In this document: positions 1-10,577 of the stretch, in pieces
Position numbering within the stretch: position 1 is the first letter of the stretch
Layout of the letters: each line of letters starts with the position of its first letter
NCBI GenBank assembly: GCA_029261925.1
Contig: JAJDAJ010000026.1
Span: forward strand, 1 to 64,000
Source of the DNA: Deltaproteobacteria bacterium
GTDB lineage: Bacteria; Myxococcota_A; UBA9160; SZUA-336
Length of the DNA stretch: 64,000 bases
Reading direction: 5' to 3'
Notes under the pieces: generated by a model
What the model saw: the letters and a program-made list of their open reading frames with translations, nothing else
Database searches by the model: none
Told to the model about the DNA's origin: nothing
Translations under genes and position numbers: made by a program

Positions 1-1
1 G

Positions 2-688
2 CTCTCGGGCGTCGCCGCGGGAACCCACGAGGCGTCGGCGGCGAGCTTCGCGGAGCTCCTGGGGGTCGAGGTCGGAGGCGGGCTCGCGCTCGGCCTCGCG
101 CTCGGCTGGCTGGCCTACCGCATGCTGCGCTGCGTCGACGCCTACGCCGTCGAGATCCTGGTCACCCTGGCGCTGGTCACGGGTGGCTACGCGCTCGCCA
201 GCGCACTGCACGTGTCGGGACCGCTGGCGATGGTGGTCGCGGGTCTGCTGATCGGCAACCGGGGGCGCCGCCTCGCCATGTCGGAGCGCACGCGCCAGCG
301 GCTGGACGATTTCTGGGAGCTGGCCGACGAGCTCCTCAACGCGATCCTGTTCGTGCTGATCGGTCTCGAGCTGCTGCTGGTGCGCATCGACGCCACGCTG
401 GCGCTCGCGGGGGCCCTGATGATTCCCCTGGTGCTGGGCTGCCGCCTCACCAGCGTGGGCCTCGGGATCGGCGTGCTGCGGCTGCGCCATGAGTTCACCG
501 ACCACGCGGTCAAGGTGCTGACCTGGGGAGGACTGCGCGGCGGCATCTCGATCGCGCTCGCGCTCTCGCTGCCGGCCGGCCCCGAGCGCGAGCCGATCGT
601 GGCGGTGACCTACGCGGTGGTCGCCTTCTCGATCCTGGTCCAGGGCCTGACGATGAAGCCGCTTCTGCGGCGGCTGTTTCCGGCCTGA
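2..688 (+). CDS. Na+/H+ antiporter (CPA1/NhaP type), C-terminal part
   Basis: The frame is open from the first bases of the window, so the gene starts upstream and only about the last 228 residues are visible. The protein is a run of hydrophobic helices containing the family's short motif GGLRGGISIALALSLP near the C-terminus. This is the cation/proton antiporter signature region of NhaP-like CPA1 transporters. The expected role is exchange of Na+ (or K+) for H+ at the inner membrane. It ends 17 nt before serS on the same strand. No cytosolic C-terminal domain follows the last helix. Family assignment is fairly secure; ion specificity cannot be read from the fragment. Confidence 0.85.
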   Translation, partial: LSGVAAGTHEASAASFAELLGVEVGGGLALGLALGWLAYRMLRCVDAYAVEILVTLALVTGGYALASALHVSGPLAMVVAGLLIGNRGRRLAMSERTRQRLDDFWELADELLNAILFVLIGLELLLVRIDATLALAGALMIPLVLGCRLTSVGLGIGVLRLRHEFTDHAVKVLTWGGLRGGISIALALSLPAGPEREPIVAVTYAVVAFSILVQGLTMKPLLRRLFPA

Positions 689-705
689 CCTACAATCGCG
701 CGCCG

Positions 706-1971
706 ATGCTGGACCTGCGCTTCATCCGCGAGAACGTCGACACCGTGCGCGAGAACTGCGCCCGGCGCGGGGTCGACATCGACCTGGACCGGCTGCTCGA
801 GCTCGACGCCACGCGGCGCGCGCTGATCAACGAGCAGCAGGCGGTGCGCGAGCAGCGCAACGAGGTCGCCCGGGAGATGAAAGGGCGAAAGCCGACCGAC
901 GAGGAGCGGGAGCACGGCAAGCAGCTCCAGGAGCGCGAGTCGGCGCTCGAGGAGCAGCTGCGCGAGCAGCGCTCCGAGCTCGACGCGCTGCACCTCCTGG
1001 TCCCCAACACGACGCACCCGGACTCGCCGGTGGGACGCGATGAGGACGACAATCGCGAGCTGCGGGTGATCGGCGAGGTACCGCGATTCGACTTCACGCC
1101 CGTCGATCACGTGCAGCTCGCGGAGCGTCACGACCTGATCGACTTCGAGTCGGCCGCGAAGGTCACCGGGCACAAGTTCTACTATCTCAAGAACGAGCTC
1201 GTACTGCTCGAGCATGCCCTGGTGCGCTTCGCGCTCGAGCGGCTGCGGGCGCGCGGCTTCACGCTCTTCCAGACCCCGGACCTGGCGCGCGCCGAGGTCG
1301 CCGACGGGCTTGGCTTCAACCCGCGCGGCAGCGAGTCCAACATCTACTCCGTGGCCAACACCGACCTGGTGCTGGTGGGGACGGCCGAGATCACGCTCGG
1401 CGGGCTGCACCGCGACGAGATCCTCGACCCGGCGAGCTTTCCGCTGCGCTACTGCGGGCTGTCGCACTGCTTCCGCACCGAGGCCGGCGCCGCGGGTCGC
1501 GCCTCGCGCGGACTGTACCGGGTGCATCAGTTCACCAAGGTCGAGATGTTCGTGATCACGCACCCCGACGACTCGTCGGCGCGACACGACGAGCTGGTCG
1601 AGATCGAGGAGCAGCTCTTCGGCGAGCTCGAGATCCCGTTCCGCGTGGTCGACGTGTGCACCGGTGACCTGGGTGCGCCGGCCCATCGCAAGTTCGACCT
1701 GGAGGCCTGGATGCCGGGCCGCGGCGAGGGCGGCGCGTGGGGCGAGATCACCAGCGCCTCGAACTGCACCGACTACCAGGCGCGACGCCTCGGCGTGCGC
1801 TTTCGCGAGGCCGGCGGCGGCGGGACCCGCTTCTGCCACATGCTCAACGGCACCGCGATCGCGCTCTCGCGCGCGCTGATCGCGATCCTCGAGAACCACC
1901 AGCGCGCCGACGGCTCGATCGCGCTCCCGTCCGCGCTGGTGCCGTATGCGGGCTTCGAGCGCATCGGCTAG
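706..1971 (+). CDS. serS: Seryl-tRNA synthetase
   Basis: This class II synthetase charges tRNA-Ser with serine and also puts serine on tRNA-Sec, the first step of selenocysteine synthesis. Its 421 residues match the family length. The N-terminal ~110 residues form the charged coiled-coil arm that binds the long variable arm of the tRNA. Motif 2 (FRTEAGAAGRASRGLYRVHQF, beginning near residue 256) and motif 3 (HMLNGTAIALSRALIAILE, near residue 378) are intact. Start ATG at 706 gives the canonical MLDLRFIREN N-terminus. It lies 30 nt upstream of selB on the same strand, a functionally sensible pairing. Confidence 0.98.
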   Translation: MLDLRFIRENVDTVRENCARRGVDIDLDRLLELDATRRALINEQQAVREQRNEVAREMKGRKPTDEEREHGKQLQERESALEEQLREQRSELDALHLLVPNTTHPDSPVGRDEDDNRELRVIGEVPRFDFTPVDHVQLAERHDLIDFESAAKVTGHKFYYLKNELVLLEHALVRFALERLRARGFTLFQTPDLARAEVADGLGFNPRGSESNIYSVANTDLVLVGTAEITLGGLHRDEILDPASFPLRYCGLSHCFRTEAGAAGRASRGLYRVHQFTKVEMFVITHPDDSSARHDELVEIEEQLFGELEIPFRVVDVCTGDLGAPAHRKFDLEAWMPGRGEGGAWGEITSASNCTDYQARRLGVRFREAGGGGTRFCHMLNGTAIALSRALIAILENHQRADGSIALPSALVPYAGFERIG

Positions 1972-2001
1972 TCCGGCGGCCGGCCGGCGCGTCGGAGCCT
2001 C

Positions 2002-3888
<1,887 letters not shown>

Positions 3889-3940
3889 GACCCGCACGGC
3901 GCGCTGGACGGGCGCCGGCCCCGGATGAGATAAACCCGGG

Positions 3941-4327
3941 ATGGCGGACGCGTTCACCAACCTGAAGGAGGCCGACCACGTCAGCGTGGCGACGCGCCGG
4001 CGCGACGGCACGCAGGTCTGGACGCCGGTCTGGTTCGCCATCGTGGAGGAGCGCCTGTTCTTCCGCACCCTGCAGGAGTCCGGCAAGATCAAGCGCATCC
4101 GCCGCTGGCCAGAGGTGGAGCTGGCACCCTGCACCGCGGAGGGCGAGATCACCGGCCCGACGGCGACCGGCTTCGCCCGCGTGCTGGAGCCGGAGGATCC
4201 CCTGATTCCTGCCGCCGACTCGGAGCTGCAGAAGCGCTACGGAGCCGCCCGCGACGAGATGACGCGCAGCTACGGACACGTCGGCTTCCAGTACGTGCTG
4301 ATCCAGCCGGGACCGCTGCCGGCTTGA
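3941..4327 (+). CDS. PPOX-class (pyridoxamine 5'-phosphate oxidase fold) flavin or F420-dependent protein
   Basis: This 128-residue protein has the split-barrel fold of the PPOX superfamily. Visible family features are the early segment HVSVATRRRDGTQVWTPVWF, the strand RLFFRTLQESGKIKRIRRWP that packs against the cofactor phosphate, and a C-terminal FQYVLIQPG strand. Small proteins of this kind include F420-dependent biliverdin reductases and general nitro- or quinone reductases. It begins at an ATG 52 nt after selB and may be cotranscribed. Substrate and cofactor are not determined, although an LLM-family F420-type enzyme elsewhere in the window makes F420 plausible. Confidence 0.8.
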   Translation: MADAFTNLKEADHVSVATRRRDGTQVWTPVWFAIVEERLFFRTLQESGKIKRIRRWPEVELAPCTAEGEITGPTATGFARVLEPEDPLIPAADSELQKRYGAARDEMTRSYGHVGFQYVLIQPGPLPA

Positions 4328-4361
4328 CGCAAAGCCGCGGCGTTGTCACTTTTCGGCCGCC

Positions 4362-4559
4362 GTGGACCTCGAACCGCAAGACGACTGGATCCTGGACGAC
4401 GAGCTGGGGATCCGTCTGCCGCCCAAGCCGCCGCGCCCGGGCGAGAACGAGTGCTGCGGGACCGGCTGTAACCCCTGCGTGATGCAGCTTTACCAGATGC
4501 GCCTGCGCACCTGGAAGAAGCAGGTCAAGCAGCTCAAGGCCGACGCGGGCGTCGGCTGA
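4362..4559 (+). CDS. Small Cys-rich 'oxidoreductase-like' domain protein
   Basis: This 65-residue protein starts at GTG. Its centre, PPRPGENECCGTGCNPCVM, carries the CC-x3-C-x2-C cysteine pattern of the 'oxidoreductase-like, N-terminal' domain that is also found in eukaryotic OXLD1. The remainder is a short charged helix (YQMRLRTWKKQVKQLKAD). The four cysteines suggest metal or Fe-S binding, but the biochemical role of the family is not established. It lies 34 nt after the PPOX gene and 18 nt before crcB, in an apparent same-strand run. Confidence 0.75.
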   Translation: MDLEPQDDWILDDELGIRLPPKPPRPGENECCGTGCNPCVMQLYQMRLRTWKKQVKQLKADAGVG

Positions 4560-4577
4560 GCCACGGCCGCAACCGCC

Positions 4578-4958
4578 ATGGACCGGCTGCTCTGGGTCTG
4601 CCTCGGAAGCGCCCTGGGCGGAGGAGCGCGCTACCTGATCTCCCTGGGCGCCCTGCGGCTGCTGGGGCCGTCGTTCCCGTACGGGACACTCGCGGTCAAC
4701 GTGCTCGGCTCGTTCCTGGTCGGCATGATCCTGCCCCTCGGCCTCGGCGCCACGTCGCTGTCGCCCGCCACGCGCCTCTTCCTGACCACGGGCGTGATGG
4801 GCGGTCTGACGACGTACTCCACGTTCAACTACGAGACGCTGCAGCTCGCCAGCCAGGGCGGCTGGCAGCTGGGCCTGCTGAACCTGGCGCTGACCGTCGT
4901 CGCCTGCCTCGCGGCCGGGATCCTGGGAATCGTCGTCGGGCGCGCCGCCCTCAGCTAG
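4578..4958 (+). CDS. crcB: Fluoride exporter CrcB/FluC
   Basis: This is a 126-residue four-helix membrane protein of the Fluc fluoride channel family. The family motif GGGARYLISL occurs near residues 14-23, NVLGSFLVG forms the second helix, and GVMGGLTTYSTFNYET contains the conserved TTFSTF-like phenylalanine/polar track. It functions as an inverted dimer that lets toxic fluoride leak out of the cell. I do not see a fluoride riboswitch in the 18-nt gap upstream. Its TAG stop lies within a dispersed repeat copy (4956-4973) and it converges with nuoN. Confidence 0.95.
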   Translation: MDRLLWVCLGSALGGGARYLISLGALRLLGPSFPYGTLAVNVLGSFLVGMILPLGLGATSLSPATRLFLTTGVMGGLTTYSTFNYETLQLASQGGWQLGLLNLALTVVACLAAGILGIVVGRAALS

Positions 4959-4973
4959 CCGGCTGCTGAGAAT
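4956..4973 (+). repeat. Dispersed ~20-bp repeat, copy A (diverged)
   Basis: The sequence TAGCCGGCTGCTGAGAAT resembles the two near-identical copies at 48326 and 50445 (TAGCAGGCTGCTGAAGAA) and the minus-strand copy at 29453-29470. In this copy the repeat supplies the stop codon of crcB. It sits between convergent genes. Confidence 0.5.
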
Positions 4974-4995
4974 CGACCGGGGTGGGCCCGGGGCG

Positions 4996-6537
4996 TCAGT
5001 GCAGAGACGCGGCAGCCAGCGCCGCCAGTCGCAGCAGGTCGAGGTCGTACATACCGGGCAGCGCATCGTGCGGCGAGAGTCCGAGCACGAGACACGCGAG
5101 CGCGCAGACCAGCAGGACGATGCGCTCCAGCGTTCCCGGCGCGGTCGGTGCGACGTCCCCGGCCGCGGCCTCGCGCATGAACATGAGACCCGGCAGGCGC
5201 AGGTAGTACACGACGGAGATCGCCGTGTTGATCACCGCGATCACGACCACGCCGACCAGCCACCCGTCCCCCGTCGCGACCCCGCGCGAGATCGCCGCGG
5301 TCAGCAGCTCGAAGCGCCCGATGAAGCCCGCGGTGCCCGGCACGCCGAGCAGGGAGAACGCACACACGGACAGGCAGACGGCGATGAACGGGCGCGTGCG
5401 CGCCAGGCCCTCGAGATCCTGGAGCGTATCGCGCTCGCCGGAGTCGCGTGCGAGCGCAACGACCGCAGTGAAGGCCCCCAGCGTCATGAACACGTACGCG
5501 AGCAGGTAGAAGAGCAGCGCCGCCAGGCCCTCGGGGCCACCGACCAGCACCCCCATCAGCAGGTATCCGGTGTGCGCGATCGCCGACCAACCGAGCATGC
5601 GCTTGAGGTTCCGCTGGAGCAGCGCCATCAGGTTGCCCACGCTCATCGACGCGACCGCGAGCACCCAGAGCACCGCGGCGAGCCGGTCCGCCAGCGGCGG
5701 CAGCGCCAGGGTTACCACGCGCACCAGCACCGCGAACGCTCCCACCGTCACCGCGGTGGCCATGAAGCCCGCCACCGACGTCGGCGCGCCCTGGTACGTG
5801 TCCGGCACCCACTGGTGGAACGGCACCGCGGCCACGCGGAACGCGAGCCCCGCCAGCAGCAGGCCACAACCCAGCAGCGCGACGGGGCTCTCGGGATCGA
5901 GGGCGCCGCCGATCTCGCGCAGCCCGAGCTCGCCGGTCACGCCGTAGACCAGCGCCGCGCCGTAGACGAGCAGCGCCGATGCGAAGGCGCCGGTCAGGAA
6001 GTACTTCAGGGCCGACTCGCCGGAGCGCAGCGAGTCGCGGCGCAGCCCCACGAGGGCGTAGAGCGGAAGGCTCGTCAGCTCGAGGGCGATCACGATGGCC
6101 AGCAGGTGGACCGCCGCGCAGAGCAGCAGGATCCCGGCGAGCGAGGCCAGCAGCAGCGCGTAGTACTCGCCCTGGTGAACGCCCACGCTGGCGAGGTAGC
6201 GCGCCGAGGAGAGCACCGTGAGCAGGGCCGCGACCAGCACCGCGGCCCACAGGAAGCGGGCCACGGCGTCGACGGAGAGCAGCGGGCTCTCCGTCTGGTA
6301 GGCACGCACCTCGCCGAAGCCGATCAGGCTCAGGATCAGCGCGGCCACGAGGAAGAGCAGCGTCGCGGCCGCGAGGTAGGTGCCCCGGCCCTCGGGCGTG
6401 AGCGCGCGTCCGAGCAGGGTCTGCCGGTGCTCCAGCGCCAGCTGGAGCAGGGGGATCAGCAGTGCGCCGAGACCGACGCAGATCAGCGGCGCGATCGCGG
6501 CCACGTCCAGCTCCGGACCCGCGACGGCGGCCGGCAC
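4996..6537 (-). CDS. nuoN: NADH-quinone oxidoreductase subunit N-like membrane protein (divergent)
   Basis: This is a 513-residue, ~14-helix antiporter-like subunit of complex I. The overall family pattern is clear: ALELTSLPLYALVGL keeps the TM5 glutamate (E153), and VPFHQWVPDTYQGAPTSV is the TM7-8 signature. Three lysines thought to carry protons in E. coli NuoN are changed: K217 is R234 (GLAFRVAAVPF), K247 is T264 (FMATAVTVGAF), and K395 is Arg in GFIGRFELL. The GTG start lies 2 nt beyond the nuoM stop. It is the last gene of the nuoAHJKLMN cluster. Homology is secure, but proton-pumping ability is doubtful. Confidence 0.9.
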   Translation of the reverse strand: MPAAVAGPELDVAAIAPLICVGLGALLIPLLQLALEHRQTLLGRALTPEGRGTYLAAATLLFLVAALILSLIGFGEVRAYQTESPLLSVDAVARFLWAAVLVAALLTVLSSARYLASVGVHQGEYYALLLASLAGILLLCAAVHLLAIVIALELTSLPLYALVGLRRDSLRSGESALKYFLTGAFASALLVYGAALVYGVTGELGLREIGGALDPESPVALLGCGLLLAGLAFRVAAVPFHQWVPDTYQGAPTSVAGFMATAVTVGAFAVLVRVVTLALPPLADRLAAVLWVLAVASMSVGNLMALLQRNLKRMLGWSAIAHTGYLLMGVLVGGPEGLAALLFYLLAYVFMTLGAFTAVVALARDSGERDTLQDLEGLARTRPFIAVCLSVCAFSLLGVPGTAGFIGRFELLTAAISRGVATGDGWLVGVVVIAVINTAISVVYYLRLPGLMFMREAAAGDVAPTAPGTLERIVLLVCALACLVLGLSPHDALPGMYDLDLLRLAALAAASLH

Positions 6538-6539
6538 GC

Positions 6540-8231
6540 TCAGCCCCCGTCTCGCGGCGCCGCGAGGGCGCGCGGATCGGAGGCCGCCTCGCGAGCGGCC
6601 GCGTCGCCGGGAATCCCCGCACCCGCCGGCAGCACCGCCCCGCGCGCGGCCATGCGCTCGAGCAGCTCGTTCGCGCTGCGGTCGATGCGGTTCAGGAAGA
6701 ACGTGGGGTGCAGGCCGATCCAGAACAGCGGGATCACCAGCGCCAGGATCGCGCTGAGCTCGCGCACGCCCAGATCGTGGAGGCCGCGATTGCCATCGTC
6801 GTCCAGCGGCCCCGCGAAGATCCGACGCAGCATCGAGAGCATGTAAGCAGCGCCGAGCAGCAGGCCCAGAGACGCCCAGCCGGCCGCGCCGGGCCGGCTG
6901 CCGAACGCCCCGACCAGGATCAACAGCTCGCCGACGAATCCGCCGAGTGCGGGCAGGCCCGTGCCCGCCAGGGCCGCGATCGTGAACAGCGTCGCGAAGC
7001 GCGGCATGATCTTGGCGAGACCGCCGAACGCGTCGAGGTCGCGCTGCCCGCGGCGCGCGTCGAGCATGCCCACGAGCAGGAAGAGGGCCCCGATGAACAG
7101 GCCGTGGTTGACCATCTGCAGCAGGGCGCCCTCGAGCCCCGCCGGGTTGAGAGCGAAGATGCCCAGCACCACGAAGCCCATCTGGCTGATCGACGCGAAG
7201 GCGAGCAGGCGCTTCGCGTCGCTCTGCGCCAGCGCGAGCAGCGCGCCGTACACGATGCCGACGACCGCGAGCGCGCTGAAGCAGGGCGCCGCCATCACCA
7301 CCGCCTCAGGAAAGGCCGGGAGCGCGAAGCGCACCAGGCCGTAGGCCCCGAGCTTCAGCAGCACGGCGGCCATCATCGCCGCGGCGGCCGTCGGCGCCGC
7401 GACGTGCGCATCGGCGATCCAGCCGTGGAGCGGAACCAGCGGCGTCCGGATGGCGAACGCGAGCCCGAACGCGGCGAGCAGCGCGGGCTGGCGCATCCAC
7501 CAGGGACCGGTGTCCAGCGCGACCGGCGTGTCCCAGATCCCGGTGGCGCCGTCCACACCGATCCAGTCGAAGGTGAACACACCGAAGTGCTGGTAGTGCA
7601 GCACGGCCAGGATCACGATCCCCACGAGCATCAGCAGGCTGCCCGGCGTGCTGTAGACGAGGAGCCGGAGCGCGGCGCGCGCGCCGGGCGCGTCCTCCCC
7701 CGCAGGCGCCCGCCCCATGCCCACGATGAAGTACACGGGCACCAGGACCGCCTCCCAGAACACGTAGAACAGGAAGAGGTTCAGCGACAGGAATGCCCCC
7801 AGCAGGCCCGTCTGCAGCACCAGCATGAACAGCACGAAGTGGCGCACGCGCTCGACGATCTCGCCGCGCGTCGCCAGCAGCACGACCGGAAAGAGCGCAC
7901 TGGTCAGCGCGACCATCAGGATCGAGATGCCGTCGACGCCGACGAAGTAGTGAATGCCCTGGTCGCCGAGCCAGGGCACACGCTCCACGAGCTGCAGCCC
8001 TCCCGCGGTCGGATCGAAGCGACGCCAGAGTTCCAGCGCCGCCACGCCCCCGAGCAGCGACGACACCAGGCCGACGCCGCGCCAGATCGCGCCGGAGAAC
8101 TGGACCGTCCGGCTCGCGAGCAGTCCGCCGACGAGCTCGAGCAGCAGCAGGCCGATGCCGATCGCCAGCGGCTGGAAGATGATCGCCGAGAGCAGGTGGG
8201 ACTGGAGATCGAAGCTCAGAGCCGGCTCCAT
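6540..8231 (-). CDS. nuoM: NADH-quinone oxidoreductase subunit M-like membrane protein
   Basis: This is a 563-residue antiporter-like subunit. The reading frame is open far upstream, but the ATG at 8231 (MEPALSFDLQ) overlaps the nuoL stop as TGATG and gives a family-like length. The TM5 glutamate is kept (LFYVFWEAVLVPVYF), as are the TM8 lysine (AVLLKLGAYGLVR) and the late glutamate (GGFVGELLIL). The TM7 lysine is replaced by arginine (LAFAIRTPLVPLHGW), and the usual WLPDAH is WIADAH. It is the best preserved of the three antiporter-like subunits in this cluster. Confidence 0.92.
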   Translation of the reverse strand: MEPALSFDLQSHLLSAIIFQPLAIGIGLLLLELVGGLLASRTVQFSGAIWRGVGLVSSLLGGVAALELWRRFDPTAGGLQLVERVPWLGDQGIHYFVGVDGISILMVALTSALFPVVLLATRGEIVERVRHFVLFMLVLQTGLLGAFLSLNLFLFYVFWEAVLVPVYFIVGMGRAPAGEDAPGARAALRLLVYSTPGSLLMLVGIVILAVLHYQHFGVFTFDWIGVDGATGIWDTPVALDTGPWWMRQPALLAAFGLAFAIRTPLVPLHGWIADAHVAAPTAAAAMMAAVLLKLGAYGLVRFALPAFPEAVVMAAPCFSALAVVGIVYGALLALAQSDAKRLLAFASISQMGFVVLGIFALNPAGLEGALLQMVNHGLFIGALFLLVGMLDARRGQRDLDAFGGLAKIMPRFATLFTIAALAGTGLPALGGFVGELLILVGAFGSRPGAAGWASLGLLLGAAYMLSMLRRIFAGPLDDDGNRGLHDLGVRELSAILALVIPLFWIGLHPTFFLNRIDRSANELLERMAARGAVLPAGAGIPGDAAAREAASDPRALAAPRDGG

Positions 8232-10270
8232 CACGCGCCCCCGATCAGCCAGGCCAGAAGCGCCAGGACCCCGACGAGCATGGCGAAGACGTAGGACTGC
8301 ACCAGACCCGTCTGCGAGCGCTTGATCCAGCGATCGGCCAGGGCGTGCACGGCGCGCGCCGCGCCCCCGAAGAGCCCCGCGTCGATCCAGCGGGCGTCGA
8401 GCGTGCGCGCCACCAGGCCGTGCGAGAGCCCGCGCAGCGGCCTCACCAGGCTCCGCTCGTAGAGCGCGTCGATCCACAGCCCCTCGACGAGCGCCCGCTG
8501 CAGCGGGACCAGCCGGAAGAGCCAGCGCCGGGACAGTCGCAGGTGACGCCGGTAAAGCGCGACGGCGACCGCGACGCCGCCGAACGCCGCGGCCAGGCTG
8601 GCCGCGAGCGCCACCAGGTCGGCCGGCTCCGGGTCGGCCTCGCCGGTCACCGGAACCAGGAAGTAGTGCAGGCTGTTGGAGCGCTCGACCCCGAAGATCC
8701 AGGCGCCCCAGGTGTCGGGGAGACCGAAGATCCCGCCGAGCACCGCGAAGCCGGAGAGCACGACCAGCGGGAAGACCATCGAGGCGTTCTGCTCGCGCAC
8801 GCCGCGCCCCACGCTGTACGAGGCCCGGCTCGGCCCGTCGAACACGAGCAGGTACAGGCGCGCCGCGTAGAACGAGGTCATCGCGGCCGCCACCACGCCG
8901 AGCGCGAAGACCCACTCCGCCCCGTAGAGCTCCGCGCGGAACAGCCCGCCGAGGATCTCGTCGCGCGAGAAGAACCCCGAGGTCGGCGGCAGACCCGCGA
9001 GCGCCCAGGCGCCGATCAGGAACGTCGCGTGCGTCCAGGGCATCGGCCCCCGCAGCCCGCCCATGCGCTCCAGGCGGCGCTCGCGCCCCAGCGCCACGAC
9101 CACCGATCCCGCGGCCAGCACGAGCAGGGCCTTGAAGAAGGCGTGGCTGATCAGGTGGAAGAGCGCCGCGGTGTACGACGTCACGCCGACGGCGACCCAC
9201 ACGAAGCCGAGCTGGCTCACCGTCGACCAGGCCAGCACCCGCTCGATGTCGCGCTGCGCCAGGGCGATGCTGGCGCCCAGGAACGCGGTACCGATGCCGA
9301 TCCAGATCAGGGTCGCCTGCGCCCCCGGCGCCATCTCGTACAGGAAGGCCATGCGCGCGATCAGGTAGACGCCCGCCGTCGCGGTGGCGGCCGCCTGGAT
9401 CAGGGCCGACGCGGGCGCCGGCGCGGCCACGCTGTCCGGGAGCCAGACGTGCAGGGGGAGCTGCGCGGACTTCGCGCACGCGCCGAGCAGGAGCAGCAGA
9501 CCCGCCAGGCTGGCGAGGCTCCACGTCGGCACGTCGAGCCCGGCCAGCCCGAGCCACCAGGGCACGTCGACCCGCGCCCCGGCCAGCGCCGGCGCGTGCT
9601 CGAGCATCGTCCGGAACGCCAGCGTCGGCTGTCCGATCTCGCTGTAGGCCCAGAACAGCAGACAGATCCCGAGCAGCAGTCCGAGATCCCCGATGCGGTG
9701 CACCACGAACGCACGCTGCGCGGCATGCGCCGCCCGCCCGTCGAGGTACCAGAAGCCGATCAGCAGATACGAGGCGACACCCACGCCCTGCCAGCCCAGG
9801 AAGAGCAGTACCAGGTTGTCGCCCAGCACCAGCACCAGCATGGCCCCGAGCAGCAGGTTCAGGTAGACGCCGGAGCGCTGATAGCCGCGGTCCGGTCGCT
9901 CGTCGACGCGCATGCGACCCGCGGCGTGGATGTGGATCAGCGAGCCGACGCCCGAGACCAGCAGCGCCATCACGGCGGACAGCGGGTCGAGTAGCAGCGC
10001 GAGCTCCGCGTGGAAGTCGCCCGCCGAGATCCAGGTGTACAGGTTCGCGGTCAGGAAGCGCTCGTCGGGCTCGAAGCCCGTGGCGAGCACCCAGGTAGCG
10101 AGCACGCTGATCGCGAACGCGAGCAGCGGGGCCGCGCAGTGCACGAGCCAGACGATCGTCGACGGCCAGGCTCGGCGCGTGAGCAGCAGCCAGACCCCGC
10201 TCGAGGCCGCGGCCAGCAGCGGCAGCAGGGGGATCCAGGGGATCAGCGCGGCGGCGTGCTCGATGTCCAC
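8231..10270 (-). CDS. nuoL: NADH-quinone oxidoreductase subunit L-like membrane protein with Glu-to-Gln change
   Basis: This 679-residue subunit is of NuoL length and includes the long C-terminal lateral-helix region. It has the TM7 lysine in GACAKSAQLPLHVWLPD and the TM11 HAFFKALL motif. In the TM5 signature, normally LGWEGVG, the sequence is LFLGWQGVGVASYLLIGF: Gln161 (codon CAG at 9788-9790) replaces the glutamate equivalent to E. coli E144, which is essential for proton pumping. The TM8 His of ALIHAAT is also Gln (ALIQAAATATAG). It follows nuoK by 4 nt and overlaps nuoM by 1 nt. Confidence 0.92.
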   Translation of the reverse strand: MDIEHAAALIPWIPLLPLLAAASSGVWLLLTRRAWPSTIVWLVHCAAPLLAFAISVLATWVLATGFEPDERFLTANLYTWISAGDFHAELALLLDPLSAVMALLVSGVGSLIHIHAAGRMRVDERPDRGYQRSGVYLNLLLGAMLVLVLGDNLVLLFLGWQGVGVASYLLIGFWYLDGRAAHAAQRAFVVHRIGDLGLLLGICLLFWAYSEIGQPTLAFRTMLEHAPALAGARVDVPWWLGLAGLDVPTWSLASLAGLLLLLGACAKSAQLPLHVWLPDSVAAPAPASALIQAAATATAGVYLIARMAFLYEMAPGAQATLIWIGIGTAFLGASIALAQRDIERVLAWSTVSQLGFVWVAVGVTSYTAALFHLISHAFFKALLVLAAGSVVVALGRERRLERMGGLRGPMPWTHATFLIGAWALAGLPPTSGFFSRDEILGGLFRAELYGAEWVFALGVVAAAMTSFYAARLYLLVFDGPSRASYSVGRGVREQNASMVFPLVVLSGFAVLGGIFGLPDTWGAWIFGVERSNSLHYFLVPVTGEADPEPADLVALAASLAAAFGGVAVAVALYRRHLRLSRRWLFRLVPLQRALVEGLWIDALYERSLVRPLRGLSHGLVARTLDARWIDAGLFGGAARAVHALADRWIKRSQTGLVQSYVFAMLVGVLALLAWLIGGA

Positions 10271-10274
10271 CCGC

Positions 10275-10577
10275 CTACCACCGCATCAGATCGAGCGCCT
10301 CGAGGTCGGCGCTGCCGCGCTGGCGCACGATCGCGATCACCAGGGCGAGCCCCACGATGAGCTGGAGCGCGGAGATCGCGATCACGAAGAGCGCCATCAG
10401 CTGACCCTCCGCATCGGCGTGCTGTCGGCTGAACGCGACCAGCGAGAGCGTCGCCGCGCCGAGCATCAGCTCGACGCACATCAGCACGACGATCGCGTCG
10501 CGCCGCAGCAGCACGCCGGCCGTTCCGATCGCGAAGATCAGCAGGGCGAGCATCTGGTAGTGACCCGGATCGATCAC
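10275..10577 (-). CDS. nuoK: NADH-quinone oxidoreductase subunit K-like protein, Glu72 replaced by Gln
   Basis: This is a 100-residue, three-helix subunit that aligns without gaps to E. coli NuoK. Glu36 is conserved (VLMCVELMLGAATL), but the second membrane glutamate, Glu72, is glutamine (IAISALQLIVGLAL; codon CAG at 10362-10364). In canonical complex I both glutamates sit on the proton path that links the quinone module to the antiporters. The GTG start overlaps the nuoJ stop by 4 nt (GTGA), implying translational coupling. Confidence 0.92.
   Translation of the reverse strand: MIDPGHYQMLALLIFAIGTAGVLLRRDAIVVLMCVELMLGAATLSLVAFSRQHADAEGQLMALFVIAISALQLIVGLALVIAIVRQRGSADLEALDLMRW

Noticed and set aside
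4328..4577. Possible fluoride riboswitch near crcB
   Set aside because: The space before crcB is 18 nt and the region upstream is coding; no conserved riboswitch core was seen.
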